Assembly (NCBI GenBank): GCA_964527395.1
Contig: CAZGQD010000021.1
Location: forward strand, 1-26,693
Length of the DNA stretch: 26,693 nt
Origin: GCA-2688265 sp964527395
GTDB taxonomy: Archaea > Nanobdellota > Nanobdellia > Woesearchaeales > GW2011-AR9
Direction of reading: 5' to 3'
The translations under genes and the position numbers were made by a program. Below, one piece after another: positions 13,697 through 21,586 of this stretch. Numbering within the stretch: position 1 is the stretch's first letter; the number at the start of each line of letters is the position of its first letter. A model generated the notes under the pieces. That model did not search any database. It saw only the letters and a program-made list of their open reading frames with translations, and was not told the DNA's origin.

Positions 13697-15091
13697 ATGG
13701 AGATTTTTGGTACAGATGGGGTGCGGGGTAAAGCTAATGTCTTTCCAATGACAGCAGAAATGGCGCTCAAAATTGGAAAAGCAGCAGGGATTTTGCTTCG
13801 TGAGAAATGTGAAGGGAAGAAAATTAAAGTCATTCTAGGTAAAGATACCAGATTAAGTGGGTATTTAATTGAATCTGCACTGACAGCAGGGCTTGTAAGC
13901 GTAGGAGTTAAAGTTTATTTAGTTGGACCTATGCCAACACCAGCTATTGCGCATTTGACCAAGAGCTTTGCAGCAGATGCAGGAATTGTAATATCAGCAT
14001 CACATAATCCATATGAAGATAATGGAATCAAATTCTTTGATAAAAATGGATGGAAATTAGGAGATTCATTAACACGTAGAATTGAGAAACTAATACTTGA
14101 GGAAATTGATACATCAGAATTTGTTGGATCTAAAATTGGTCGGGCAGATAGAATCGATGACGCACGTGGACGTTATATAGAATACGTGAAAAGTTCTGTT
14201 TCAAATAGGTCACTTGAAGGACTTAAAGTTGTACTTGATTGCGCCAATGGTGCAGCTTATCATATTGCTAAGTTTATACTTAAGGAGTTAGGCGCTGAAG
14301 TTGTTGTGTTAAATGCATCACCAAATGGTTTGAATATAAATAATGGATGTGGAGCTACGCATCCCGAAGTTATTTCTGCTGCTGTTATTGAACATAATGC
14401 AGATTGTGGAATTGCACTTGATGGGGACGCTGACAGAATCATTATGTGTGATGAATTAGGTAATGTACTTGATGGAGATTTTATTGTAGCGATTGCAGCT
14501 AAGGCACTAAAGGAATCTGGAAAGTTGCATATGAATACTGTGGTCCGTACTGTGATGGTAAACATGGGTTTTGTTGCTGCTATGAAAGATATCGGTGTGA
14601 ATGTTGTGCAGACTGCTGTTGGTGACAAACATGTGCTTTCTAAAATGCGTGAAGGATCATATTCTGTAGGTGGAGAACAGTCAGGACATATTGCTTTTTT
14701 AGAGCATAGCACTACTGGAGATGGAATGTTATCTGGACTTAAGATTTTAGATATTATGAAACGTAGTGGGAAGAAGTTGTCTAACCTTGCATCTGTTATG
14801 AGAAAGTTCCCACAAGTGATTATTAATGTCCCAATTGTGCGTAAGGTACCGTTTGAGTCTATCTCTGCTTTATCTGAAGAGTTAGATTATGTTCGTCGTG
14901 AATTAGGTGAAACTGGGAAAGTTTTGGTGCGTTATTCTGGTACACAAATGCTTTGTCGAGTGACTTTACAAGGTAAGAATGAAAGTGAAATTCGTAAGTT
15001 TGCTGAAAAGATTTCTGCTATTTTGATTGAACAAATTGGTGAAAAAGGTGAAACTAGAAGCAATGTAGCAGTTGCACAACAAGCACATTAA
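13697..15091 (+). CDS. glmM: Phosphoglucosamine mutase GlmM (bacterial type)
   Basis: This 464-residue alpha-D-phosphohexomutase converts glucosamine-6-phosphate to glucosamine-1-phosphate for UDP-GlcNAc synthesis. The N-terminus MEIFGTDGVRG, the phosphoserine loop ISASHNP (Ser102, as in E. coli GlmM), the metal loop DGDADR, and the sugar loop GGEQSGH followed by TTGDG all match bacterial GlmM. The phosphate-binding loop is RYSGTQM where RxSGTEP is usual. I chose the ATG at 13697 because the upstream TTG at 13688 is a weaker start and a TATA-like site lies 30 bases before the ATG. The neighbouring nucleotidyltransferase probably acts next in the pathway. The bacterial motifs suggest ancient transfer. 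Confidence 0.92.
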   Translation: MEIFGTDGVRGKANVFPMTAEMALKIGKAAGILLREKCEGKKIKVILGKDTRLSGYLIESALTAGLVSVGVKVYLVGPMPTPAIAHLTKSFAADAGIVISASHNPYEDNGIKFFDKNGWKLGDSLTRRIEKLILEEIDTSEFVGSKIGRADRIDDARGRYIEYVKSSVSNRSLEGLKVVLDCANGAAYHIAKFILKELGAEVVVLNASPNGLNINNGCGATHPEVISAAVIEHNADCGIALDGDADRIIMCDELGNVLDGDFIVAIAAKALKESGKLHMNTVVRTVMVNMGFVAAMKDIGVNVVQTAVGDKHVLSKMREGSYSVGGEQSGHIAFLEHSTTGDGMLSGLKILDIMKRSGKKLSNLASVMRKFPQVIINVPIVRKVPFESISALSEELDYVRRELGETGKVLVRYSGTQMLCRVTLQGKNESEIRKFAEKISAILIEQIGEKGETRSNVAVAQQAH

Positions 15092-15116
15092 GAAAGATAT
15101 AAAATAATATCACAAA

Positions 15117-15262
15117 GAAAATTAGTACTGTCTCTAAAGGGGATGGTGGGTGGGCACTTTGTATATAAAGGAGAATACTAAAGTCGGCTATTTTTGTACG
15201 AATGTGCAAAAATTCAAAAGCCGTACTTTGTCTGTAAGTCTGCTCTGACAGTACTAATTTTC
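15117..15262 (+). repeat. Structured palindromic element G before the nucleotidyltransferase
   Basis: A perfect 16-bp inverted repeat, GAAAATTAGTACTGTC (15117-15132) and its complement (15247-15262), encloses a G-rich tract (GGGGATGGTGGGTGGG), a TATA-like GTATATAAAG (15161-15170) and a second long hairpin (15180-15229). In that hairpin AAAGT, CGGCT and ATTTTTG pair with CAAAAAT, AGCCG and ACTTT. The interior is not clearly related to families 1 or 2. It may be a riboswitch-like leader or an insertion. Confidence 0.6.
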
Positions 15263-15302
15263 TGTAGAATAAAAAAATAGGATTGAAATGGGGTGAATAT
15301 TT

Positions 15303-16478
15303 ATGAAAGCAGTAATATTAGCAGCTGGGAAAGCTACAAGAATTAAACCGTATTCTTTGACACGTCCAAAAGGACTTATTCCACTAGGGAATGTTCCTCT
15401 TCTTGAACATACTTTTAATGCACTTGTAGAATTGTCTGAGAAGAATGAAGCAAATAGGGTTGATGAAATTATTCTTGTTGTTGGATATAAAAGTGAGATG
15501 CTTGAAGCGCATTTTGGTGACTCGTATCGAGGGATGAAAGTTAGTTATGTTGTTCAGGAAGAGCAGTTAGGTACAGGGCATGCGGTGCTTTGTGCTAGAG
15601 ATTTTGTTGATGTTTCAGAGAAGTTTTTTGTGATCAATGGAGATGATTTGTACGCTGCCACTGATTTGGAGAAGCTTGTTTCGTTTGATAATGTTATGTT
15701 GTTACAAGAATTAGAGGATGTGTCTGCATTTGGTGTAGTTACTGTTGATGCTAAGGGGAAAGTTAAGTCTTTGATTGAAAAACCAACTGGTAAAGCGCCT
15801 TCTAATTATGTGAATACTGGAGCTTTTGTGTTTAGTGGTACTGTGTTTGCTATTTTGTCTTCGCTTGAAAAGTCACCGCGAGGAGAGTATGAACTTACAG
15901 ATGCTGTGAAAATATTAGCTGAGGATGGACTTATGCATGCAGCTTTTGTTGATCACTATTGGCTTCCTGTTGGATACCCATGGCATATTTTGTCTGCCAG
16001 TCGTGAAGTGCTTTTGAATCGTTCAGAGGAGTCTTTGCTACGTTTAGGAACAGTTGATTCTGGGGCGCTTGTTGAAGGAGATGTTTCTATTGATTCTGGA
16101 TCTAGTGTTGGAAAAGGTAGTCGGTTGACTGGAACAATAGAGATTGGGAAGAATGTTAATATTGGAGAGAACTGTACCATTAGTGGGTCTGTTTCTATCT
16201 TGGATAATTCTGTGATCGGAGATGATTGCGTTGTTTCAGACTCAGTATTGTTTTCATATGCCACTGTTGAAGATGGAGCGTTTGTGCACGATTCTGTGCT
16301 GGGAGAGGATAGTTTAGTTGAGACTGGAGTGAAGATTGTGAATAGAACACACAAAGGGAAAGTTTCTGTAGTTGTTAAGGGTAAGAAATGTGACTCTGGT
16401 CTTGAACAGTTGGGTGCATTTGTTGCTGATAAAGCAGTTGTTAGTTCTGATACTAAGCCAGGAGAAGTTGTTGAATAG
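15303..16478 (+). CDS. Sugar-1-phosphate nucleotidyltransferase with left-handed beta-helix domain (GlmU-like)
   Basis: This 391-residue two-domain enzyme transfers a nucleotide to a sugar-1-phosphate. Residues 1-235 are a nucleotidyltransferase fold with the signature LAAGKATRIKPYSLTRPKGL (6-25) and the metal-binding NGDDLY. Residues 245-375 are left-handed beta-helix hexapeptide repeats (GALVEGDVSI, NVNIGENCTI, SVIGDDCVV), as in archaeal bifunctional glucose-1-phosphate thymidylyltransferase/GlcNAc-1-phosphate uridyltransferases. Following glmM, it most likely acetylates GlcN-1-P and makes UDP-GlcNAc. A GGGGTGA ribosome site 6 bases before the ATG fits a leadered mRNA carrying element G. 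Confidence 0.88.
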   Translation: MKAVILAAGKATRIKPYSLTRPKGLIPLGNVPLLEHTFNALVELSEKNEANRVDEIILVVGYKSEMLEAHFGDSYRGMKVSYVVQEEQLGTGHAVLCARDFVDVSEKFFVINGDDLYAATDLEKLVSFDNVMLLQELEDVSAFGVVTVDAKGKVKSLIEKPTGKAPSNYVNTGAFVFSGTVFAILSSLEKSPRGEYELTDAVKILAEDGLMHAAFVDHYWLPVGYPWHILSASREVLLNRSEESLLRLGTVDSGALVEGDVSIDSGSSVGKGSRLTGTIEIGKNVNIGENCTISGSVSILDNSVIGDDCVVSDSVLFSYATVEDGAFVHDSVLGEDSLVETGVKIVNRTHKGKVSVVVKGKKCDSGLEQLGAFVADKAVVSSDTKPGEVVE

Positions 16479-16504
16479 ATAAAAGAGAGTGATTTTGTTT
16501 GTTT

Positions 16505-17278
16505 TTATTCCTCGGCGTTTGACCACATCAATTCGAACTGTTTTTTGTGGCTCGCTGCAGTATGTTCGTCTTTGATTAAGAAACAAATAGGGGTTCCTCT
16601 TACGTGCATTGTAATAACGTAGTCTTGGAAAATCATAGTCCAAGCAGGAGTTTCAGTTGCTTCTTTTAGATACTTGATTTTGGTGGTGGTAAATTCGTTC
16701 TTGTTAGCATCTTGCTTATAAGAAGCATTGTAAAGAATCTTCATATTGATGCCTTTTTCTTCCCTACGTTGGTTCCATTCTTTTAAGAAACCAAAATATT
16801 TGTCAATTGCTTCTTTCGCAGCACCTAATACAAGAATGTCTTCGTTTTCTTTTGCTTCACTAAGAATGAATTCGTAGCAGGATTTGAAACCTTTGATGCC
16901 TTCAAACATTTCTGCTCTGATCTTTTTAAAGGAACTTTGATGTTCATCTTTTAAGGCAGGTAGAATTTCTTTTAGTTTTGCTTCTTTTTGATCAAGTTTG
17001 TTCTTTTGTTCCTGAACAAAATCTAAAAGTCTGTCTGGATCTTGAGCTTGGAATTCTTTAACTTTATTTTTAGTGATGTAGCTAACAAGACCTTTTAAGA
17101 TTAATTTGTCTAGAACTTGGTAAACTTTTCCTGAACCAACACGGGACTTTTTTACAATAGCTCCAGTACTGCTTGGGCCTAACTCCAAAAGTGCGAAATA
17201 TACGTTTACTTCTGAGGAGGTGAAGCCTAAGTCTTCTAAGAGTTTTCCGTAGTCTTCGATTAGTGTTGTACTTACCAT
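16505..17278 (-). CDS. TrmB-family transcriptional regulator
   Basis: This 257-residue regulator has an N-terminal TrmB winged helix (LEDLGFTSSEVNVYFALLEL, GAIVKKSRVGSGKVYQVLDKL, GLVSYITKNKVKEFQAQDP), then a coiled-coil dimerisation helix (about 80-110). The C-terminal sensor region resembles the phospholipase D-like domain of TrmB proteins (EDILVLGAAKEAIDKYFGFL; ending CFLIKDEHTAASHKKQFELMW). TrmB-like proteins typically sense sugars and control sugar uptake or glycolysis. The ligand here is unknown, although the convergent neighbour makes nucleotide sugars. Element C begins 29 bases upstream of the ATG. Confidence 0.85.
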   Translation of the reverse strand: MVSTTLIEDYGKLLEDLGFTSSEVNVYFALLELGPSSTGAIVKKSRVGSGKVYQVLDKLILKGLVSYITKNKVKEFQAQDPDRLLDFVQEQKNKLDQKEAKLKEILPALKDEHQSSFKKIRAEMFEGIKGFKSCYEFILSEAKENEDILVLGAAKEAIDKYFGFLKEWNQRREEKGINMKILYNASYKQDANKNEFTTTKIKYLKEATETPAWTMIFQDYVITMHVRGTPICFLIKDEHTAASHKKQFELMWSNAEE

Positions 17279-17306
17279 GTTATTGTTATCTCATTAATTA
17301 CATCCA

Positions 17307-17486
17307 GCATCTTTGTTAAGGGCGAACACAGGGCCAATTCACGAGCGAAGAAGAAAATCTCCGAAATACACTGCGGAGGGTGGTGCCCCTTACGGGGAGG
17401 CGCCGCATTAACTTCAACGACTTACGAAAAGCGAGTCTGGCCTTGTTCCGAGCGAACGCATGTGAGCGAAGCCTTAACAAAGATGC
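17307..17486. repeat. Structured palindromic element C
   Basis: A perfect 15-bp inverted repeat, GCATCTTTGTTAAGG (17307-17321) and its complement (17472-17486), encloses GC-rich sequence. Inside it, GAACA...GGCCA pairs with TGGCC.TTGTTC, and smaller hairpins are visible (CTCCG/CGGAG; CCCC TTAC GGGG). The segment GGCCTTGTTC and motifs such as GTGAGCGAAGC recall elements A and D, but the core is more divergent. It lies just upstream of the TrmB gene. Beyond 17514 is AT-rich sequence up to a terminator pair. Confidence 0.6.
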
Positions 17487-17513
17487 AAATAATATAATTT
17501 TGTTATATTATTT
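17487..17513. other. AT-only perfect hairpin adjoining element C
   Basis: AAATAATATAA, loop TTTTG, TTATATTATTT forms an 11-bp perfect stem directly abutting the end of element C. Confidence 0.5.
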
Positions 17514-17588
17514 TATCAAAATATCTATAAAACATTACTACCACTTCAATTGTAGCTGTTTTTTATATAGCTTTAGGGGTTTTTTGTT

Positions 17589-17668
17589 ATTTAAGTAAAC
17601 TAAACGGCATCCCCAGGTTCGTTTTACTGCTTAAATGAGCTTTAGGTTGAGGGGCCTTTGGCTCATTT
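17589..17668 (-). terminator. Pair of overlapping hairpins after the nucleotidyltransferase-domain gene
   Basis: Hairpin 1 pairs AAATGAGC (17633-17640) with GCTCATTT (17661-17668). Hairpin 2 pairs ATTTAAG (17589-17595) with CTTAAAT (17630-17636), plus further bases inside. The two stems share the bases AAAT, so they exclude each other in part. The site lies just after the stop of the minus-strand gene ending at 17680 and probably terminates it. Confidence 0.5.
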
Positions 17669-17679
17669 TTGTGGGTTTT

Positions 17680-18273
17680 TTAGAAACTTGTGACATCTCT
17701 GATTACCTCAATTACGTCTTCGTAACCGTGCAATATATATCCTTTTCTAGCCGCGTTTATAACTACTGGATCAGATAGTTTGAGATTTTCTTTAAAATCT
17801 GATTTAGTCTGGAAAATGGGATGGATTGGTTTTAGTAAAATTTTGTTTTTCTGATTTATTAGATCATTCACCTTTTTTAGTTTTTCTTCTTTGAATGCAA
17901 GTAAAACATCAACATCTTCTGCTTTCCTTGGAGTTCTGATAATTGATCCAAATAAGATAACTATTTCTACTTCATTTATTATCTCTTCAAAGTCGAAAAG
18001 CCACCTTGAAGCTTTTTCTCTTGCTTCTTGAATTAGGAGAGTTTCTATTACTCTAAAAACATAATAATCGCTTGTGTTGACTTTGTAAAATACTGCTTTC
18101 CCATATTGTTTTTTGGTAAGTAATCTTTTTTTGTCAAGTGATTTTAGAACTTTTAGAGCTCCCCTGGCAGTTAGATTTACTTTTTTTGAAATAGAATTGG
18201 AATTGTAGTTCGTAGTAAAGTCTTTGAACAATAGCAAGAGTAGTTCTGCTTCTTTTTTTGTGAGTGTTGCCAT
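17680..18273 (-). CDS. Helix-turn-helix protein with nucleotidyltransferase (MNT-like) domain
   Basis: This 197-residue protein has an N-terminal winged helix (residues 5-65, SISKKVNLTARGALKVLKSL) and a C-terminal minimal nucleotidyltransferase core, VILFGSIIRTPRKAEDVDVL. That core carries the Gly-Ser pair (109-110) and two metal-binding aspartates (120, 122). Such proteins may regulate DNA and transfer nucleotides to a partner, as MNT antitoxins do to HEPN toxins, but no HEPN gene is adjacent. I chose ATG 18273 because the frame's upstream ATG at 18369 lies beyond the TATA box. A palindromic operator between the TATA box and the ATG suggests autorepression. Confidence 0.75.
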   Translation of the reverse strand: MATLTKKEAELLLLLFKDFTTNYNSNSISKKVNLTARGALKVLKSLDKKRLLTKKQYGKAVFYKVNTSDYYVFRVIETLLIQEAREKASRWLFDFEEIINEVEIVILFGSIIRTPRKAEDVDVLLAFKEEKLKKVNDLINQKNKILLKPIHPIFQTKSDFKENLKLSDPVVINAARKGYILHGYEDVIEVIRDVTSF

Positions 18274-18282
18274 AGTTTTATT

Positions 18283-18318
18283 GGAACTTTTTGTTCTTAT
18301 GTTAGAATAATTAGTTCC
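18283..18318 (-). promoter_or_regulatory. Palindromic operator of the helix-turn-helix/nucleotidyltransferase gene
   Basis: GGAACTTTTTGTTC (18283-18296) and GAATAATTAGTTCC (18305-18318) form an inverted repeat matching at 11 of 14 positions with an 8-base spacer. It abuts the TATA box and covers the predicted transcription start, a position where a bound repressor would block polymerase. Confidence 0.6.
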
Positions 18319-18330
18319 TATATAAATATT
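18317..18330 (-). promoter_or_regulatory. TATA box of the helix-turn-helix/nucleotidyltransferase gene
   Basis: AATATTTATATAGG on the minus strand predicts a transcript start near 18296 and a leader of about 20-25 bases. Confidence 0.65.
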
Positions 18331-18410
18331 TGGGTGTGTTTTGCTTGTTTTTGTCTGATTCTTCACCATAATGCTTAAAAGTTGGGTTTCTTGTGTTTAT
18401 TTTATTATGA

Positions 18411-18569
18411 ATTGCTGCATAAAAAGCATCAGCTTCGCTGCCGGGGCGATTAGCGAAATGGCTCCTCTCCGCGTTCACTCACTTCGTTCGTTCAGGTCGA
18501 TTGGTGTTGCTCTGGCGAAAAAGGCCTTGTTCTGCACCTTACGCCCCCGAACTGCTTTTTATGCTGCAA
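18411..18569 (+). repeat. Structured palindromic element D (family 1)
   Basis: The closing stem pairs GCATAAAAAGCA (18417-18428) with TGCTTTTTATGC (18553-18564) and continues outward with mismatches (ATTGC with GCAAAT). The inner GGGGCG (18443) pairs with CGCCCC (18542). The core aligns with B and with reversed A: GGGGCGATTAGCGAA, GGCTCCTCTCC, a CTCACTTCGTTCG tract, GGTCGATTGGT, GCTCTGGCGAAA and CTTACGCCCCCG. It points toward mutS, 75 bases away. Confidence 0.7.
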
Positions 18570-18644
18570 ATAGTATTATTGTGGTTTGAAGATGTGGAAT
18601 TGGTTGAATAAATGGAGTGAATTTATGAGTAGGGATTTGAGGAA

Positions 18645-21140
18645 ATGGTAACTAATAATGATTTGAATGTTTTGAGTATACTGGAGATTCCAGATGAGAA
18701 GTTGACTCCAGGGATGTTACAGTACAAAGCTGCGAAGTTGGAGCATCCAGATTGTTTGGTTCTTTTGCGGATGGGGGACTTTTATGAGATATTCTATGAA
18801 GATGCAGCGATTGCTTCTCGGGATCTGGAGATTACGCTGACTGCACGGGGAAAGGGAGAGAAAAGAGCGCCACTCGCAGGGATACCGTACCATGCACTTG
18901 ATTCTTATCTAGGGAAGTTGGTTTCTAAAGGGCACAAAGTTGCAATTGTGGAGCAGTTGGAGGATCCGAAGAAAGCTAAGGGGCTGGTAAAGAGAGGAGT
19001 TGTGCGAGTTGTAACGCCTGGGACAGTTGTGGAGCAATCAATACTTGATTCTAAGTCGAATAATTATTTGATGGGAATTGTTGTAGGTGAAGAGAAATAT
19101 GCTTTTGCGGTCTGTGATATCAGTACAGGAGAGTTTTTTGTGGGGAATTGCATTAGTGAATCTGAATTATTTTCTGAAGTTTGTAAATGGAGCCCTAGTG
19201 AATGTATTTTAGCAGATAGCATGCTCGTAAATACTGATTTTGTGAACACGTTGAAGGAGATGAAAGTGTTTGTGAGCAGTTGTGATGATTTTCATTTCAG
19301 ATTTGAGAATGCCAGTAAGGTTTTGAATGAGCAGAAACTTGAGATTGAAGGTTTTTCTGAGAAGTTAGAGATTTGTGTTAGTGGAGGACTGATATGGTAC
19401 TTATGTGATACACAAAAAAATAATGTTTTGCATATCAAAGCTGTTGAAACTTTTGAGCAAAAGAAGATCATGAAATTGGATCGAAGCACAATTGTGAATT
19501 TAGAGTTGTTCGAGAACGTTCGTGGTGAGAAAGGTATTGGAACTTTACTGTCTGTGATCGATAGGACTAGCTGTTCAATGGGGGCTAGGATGCTAAAGAA
19601 AATTGTGAAAGAGCCACTGCTTGATGTAGCTAAGATTGATGAAAGATTGGATGCAATTAGTTTATTGAATCAGCAAAGTTTGGAGCGTGACGAAATTGTT
19701 AATTTGATTAAACAAATGGCTGATTTAGAGAGGTTGATTGCACGAGTGAATTTGGGGAATGCTAGTCCTAAGGATCTTTTAGGTTTGAAGAATAGTTTGT
19801 TTTTGTTGCCACAAATTTGCACTGTTCTTTCACAAATGAAGCGTTCTAAACTGCTTGATGATGTTTTGAATATGCCTGAGATTGGGCCTATTTTTGATTT
19901 GCTTGAAAAATCGATTAAAGAAGATGCTGGTATTTCTGTTCGTGATGCTGGGTTTATAAAGAAAGGTTTCAATTCTGAAGTTGATGAGTTGACGGCGCTA
20001 CGTTTTGATTCCAAATCTAAATTGGCGCAGATTGAAGCTCGTGAGAAATCTGAAAGTGGAATTGATGGGATGAAAATATCATACAATCGTGTTTTTGGAT
20101 ATTTTATTGAAGTGCGTAAAAAAGATGTTGCTCGTGTTCCAGCACATTTTGTGCGAAAACAAACAACATCAAATGCAGAGAGATATTTTACGCAAGAGTT
20201 AAAGGTTTTGGAGGAGAAGATTCTTGGTGCTCAAGATAAGTTGCAAGAGTTAGAGTACAATTTATTCTTGGAGATCGTTCGTGTTGTGCAGGAGAAGACT
20301 TCGTTGATACAAGAAATTAGTTCCAAATTAGCTTTGCTTGATTTATTATGTTGTTTATCTGTTGTATCTATGGAAAATGGGTATTGTCGGCCTTCTTTTG
20401 TAACTGATGGGTCACTTGAAATTGTTTCTGGAAGACACCCAGTGATTGAACATCTTGTTTCTGAATTTATACCAAATGATGTTAAGTTGGTTTCAGGTGA
20501 AGTGATGATTATAACTGGACCAAATACAAGTGGGAAGAGTTGTGTGATGAGGCAGACTGCTCTAATTATACTTCTTGCTCAAATTGGTTCTTTTGTGCCT
20601 GCTGAATCTTGCGTGCTTAGTATTGTTGATAAGATATTTACACGAGTGGGAGCGCATGATGATATCTCTCTTGGACAATCTACATTTATGGTGGAGATGC
20701 TGGAGACTGCTCGGATACTGTCTGATGCTACAGAGTCTAGTTTTATTGTACTTGATGAGATTGGACGTGGAACTTCTACTTTTGATGGAGTTTCTATCGC
20801 ATGGAGCTGTGTGGAATATATTTATAGTAGAATAAAGGCCAAAACTATGTTTGCTACACATTATCATGTTTTGAATAAGTTAGCTGGGTCTTTTGAATTG
20901 GTTAAGAATTATAATTTGGCTGTGCGTGAGGTAGGTGGAGAAGTTGTGTTCTTGCGTAAGTTAGTTCCTGGTTCATGTGACAAAAGCCATGGTGTGTATG
21001 TTGCTAAATTAGCGGGGATGCCTGTTGAGGTTGTTAGTCGAGCTCGTGAGATTCAGCGTAAGTTAATGGCTGATGATTCAATGGCTCGGAAGGTTTCAGT
21101 TAGTCGGATTGTTGATCAGAAAGGGCTTGAGGAGTTTTGA
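18645..21140 (+). CDS. mutS: DNA mismatch repair ATPase MutS
   Basis: This full-length bacterial-type MutS1 of 831 residues recognises mismatches and small loops. The mismatch-reading loop MGDFYEIF (Phe46, Glu48) lies in domain I, and RDLEITLTARG and PLAGIPYHALDSYL follow. The ATPase has a Walker A loop ITGPNTSGKS (623-632; the usual form is GPNMGGKS), the segment GQSTFMVEM, a Walker B VLDEIGRGTSTFDG (from about 702) and ATHYHVL. MutS of this type is patchy in archaea and probably reached them from bacteria. No mutL occurs in the window. GAGG lies 3 bases before the ATG, closer than usual. Element D precedes it. Confidence 0.95.
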   Translation: MVTNNDLNVLSILEIPDEKLTPGMLQYKAAKLEHPDCLVLLRMGDFYEIFYEDAAIASRDLEITLTARGKGEKRAPLAGIPYHALDSYLGKLVSKGHKVAIVEQLEDPKKAKGLVKRGVVRVVTPGTVVEQSILDSKSNNYLMGIVVGEEKYAFAVCDISTGEFFVGNCISESELFSEVCKWSPSECILADSMLVNTDFVNTLKEMKVFVSSCDDFHFRFENASKVLNEQKLEIEGFSEKLEICVSGGLIWYLCDTQKNNVLHIKAVETFEQKKIMKLDRSTIVNLELFENVRGEKGIGTLLSVIDRTSCSMGARMLKKIVKEPLLDVAKIDERLDAISLLNQQSLERDEIVNLIKQMADLERLIARVNLGNASPKDLLGLKNSLFLLPQICTVLSQMKRSKLLDDVLNMPEIGPIFDLLEKSIKEDAGISVRDAGFIKKGFNSEVDELTALRFDSKSKLAQIEAREKSESGIDGMKISYNRVFGYFIEVRKKDVARVPAHFVRKQTTSNAERYFTQELKVLEEKILGAQDKLQELEYNLFLEIVRVVQEKTSLIQEISSKLALLDLLCCLSVVSMENGYCRPSFVTDGSLEIVSGRHPVIEHLVSEFIPNDVKLVSGEVMIITGPNTSGKSCVMRQTALIILLAQIGSFVPAESCVLSIVDKIFTRVGAHDDISLGQSTFMVEMLETARILSDATESSFIVLDEIGRGTSTFDGVSIAWSCVEYIYSRIKAKTMFATHYHVLNKLAGSFELVKNYNLAVREVGGEVVFLRKLVPGSCDKSHGVYVAKLAGMPVEVVSRAREIQRKLMADDSMARKVSVSRIVDQKGLEEF

Positions 21141-21164
21141 TTTTAGTTATTTTTTAGATTAAAC

Positions 21165-21177
21165 TTTTATAAAAAAG
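21165..21177 (+). promoter_or_regulatory. TATA box of the 129-residue orphan gene
   Basis: TTTTATAAAAAAG lies about 24 bases before the ATG at 21194, predicting a leaderless or nearly leaderless mRNA. Confidence 0.6.
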
Positions 21178-21193
21178 GATTATTTAAGAAATT

Positions 21194-21583
21194 ATGGATG
21201 TTCCAGAAATTATTGAAACTACAATAATGGGATATGCAGCTATCAAAGCTGCAAAACCTCTATCAAATCTTGGTGTAATAGGAATTAGCTATTTCTCGGA
21301 GATAGTGTTGTGGCCATTAGTAGGAAGTTTCGAAAATAAAGAAGAATTTTACTCACATGTTCATCTTTTTGAAAAGAAAGGATATGATAGATCAGTAAGT
21401 GAATTATTGTTAGTTGAAAACGAAGAAAACTTAAGAGAAGCCATTAGAACTGAAAGAAATCAATGGTATCAAGAAGCAGTTGATTCAGCAAGAGAAGCAA
21501 GTACTAGTTTAGTTTTTGCATTGAGTTATGAATATTTTTTGAAAACCGGTCATCTAGAAGAAATAATTAATTACTTGTTTTAA
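21194..21583 (+). CDS. Orphan protein, 129 residues
   Basis: I do not recognise this protein. It is probably all-helical, with a mildly hydrophobic segment at residues 10-45 (MGYAAIKAAKPLSNLGVIGI, then YFSEIVLWPLVG) that is not clearly a membrane helix. Charged helices follow (RSVSELLLVENEENLREAIR; WYQEAVDSAREAS). No catalytic motif is visible. It has its own TATA box directly after mutS and converges with a small membrane-protein gene 3 bases away. Confidence 0.65.
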   Translation: MDVPEIIETTIMGYAAIKAAKPLSNLGVIGISYFSEIVLWPLVGSFENKEEFYSHVHLFEKKGYDRSVSELLLVENEENLREAIRTERNQWYQEAVDSAREASTSLVFALSYEYFLKTGHLEEIINYLF

Positions 21584-21586
21584 ATC

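Noticed and set aside
13534..13833. 99-codon minus-strand frame overlapping the start of glmM
   Set aside because: It lies antisense to the strongly supported glmM start and is Pro/Ser/Thr-rich in the way expected of a shadow frame.
15132..15160. G-quadruplex candidate in GGGGATGGTGGGTGGG
   Set aside because: One of the four G runs has only two residues, and the tract sits inside a more convincing stem structure, so I do not claim a separate feature.
20562..20867. Minus-strand frame inside mutS
   Set aside because: It is antisense to the MutS ATPase domain, whose Walker motifs are intact.
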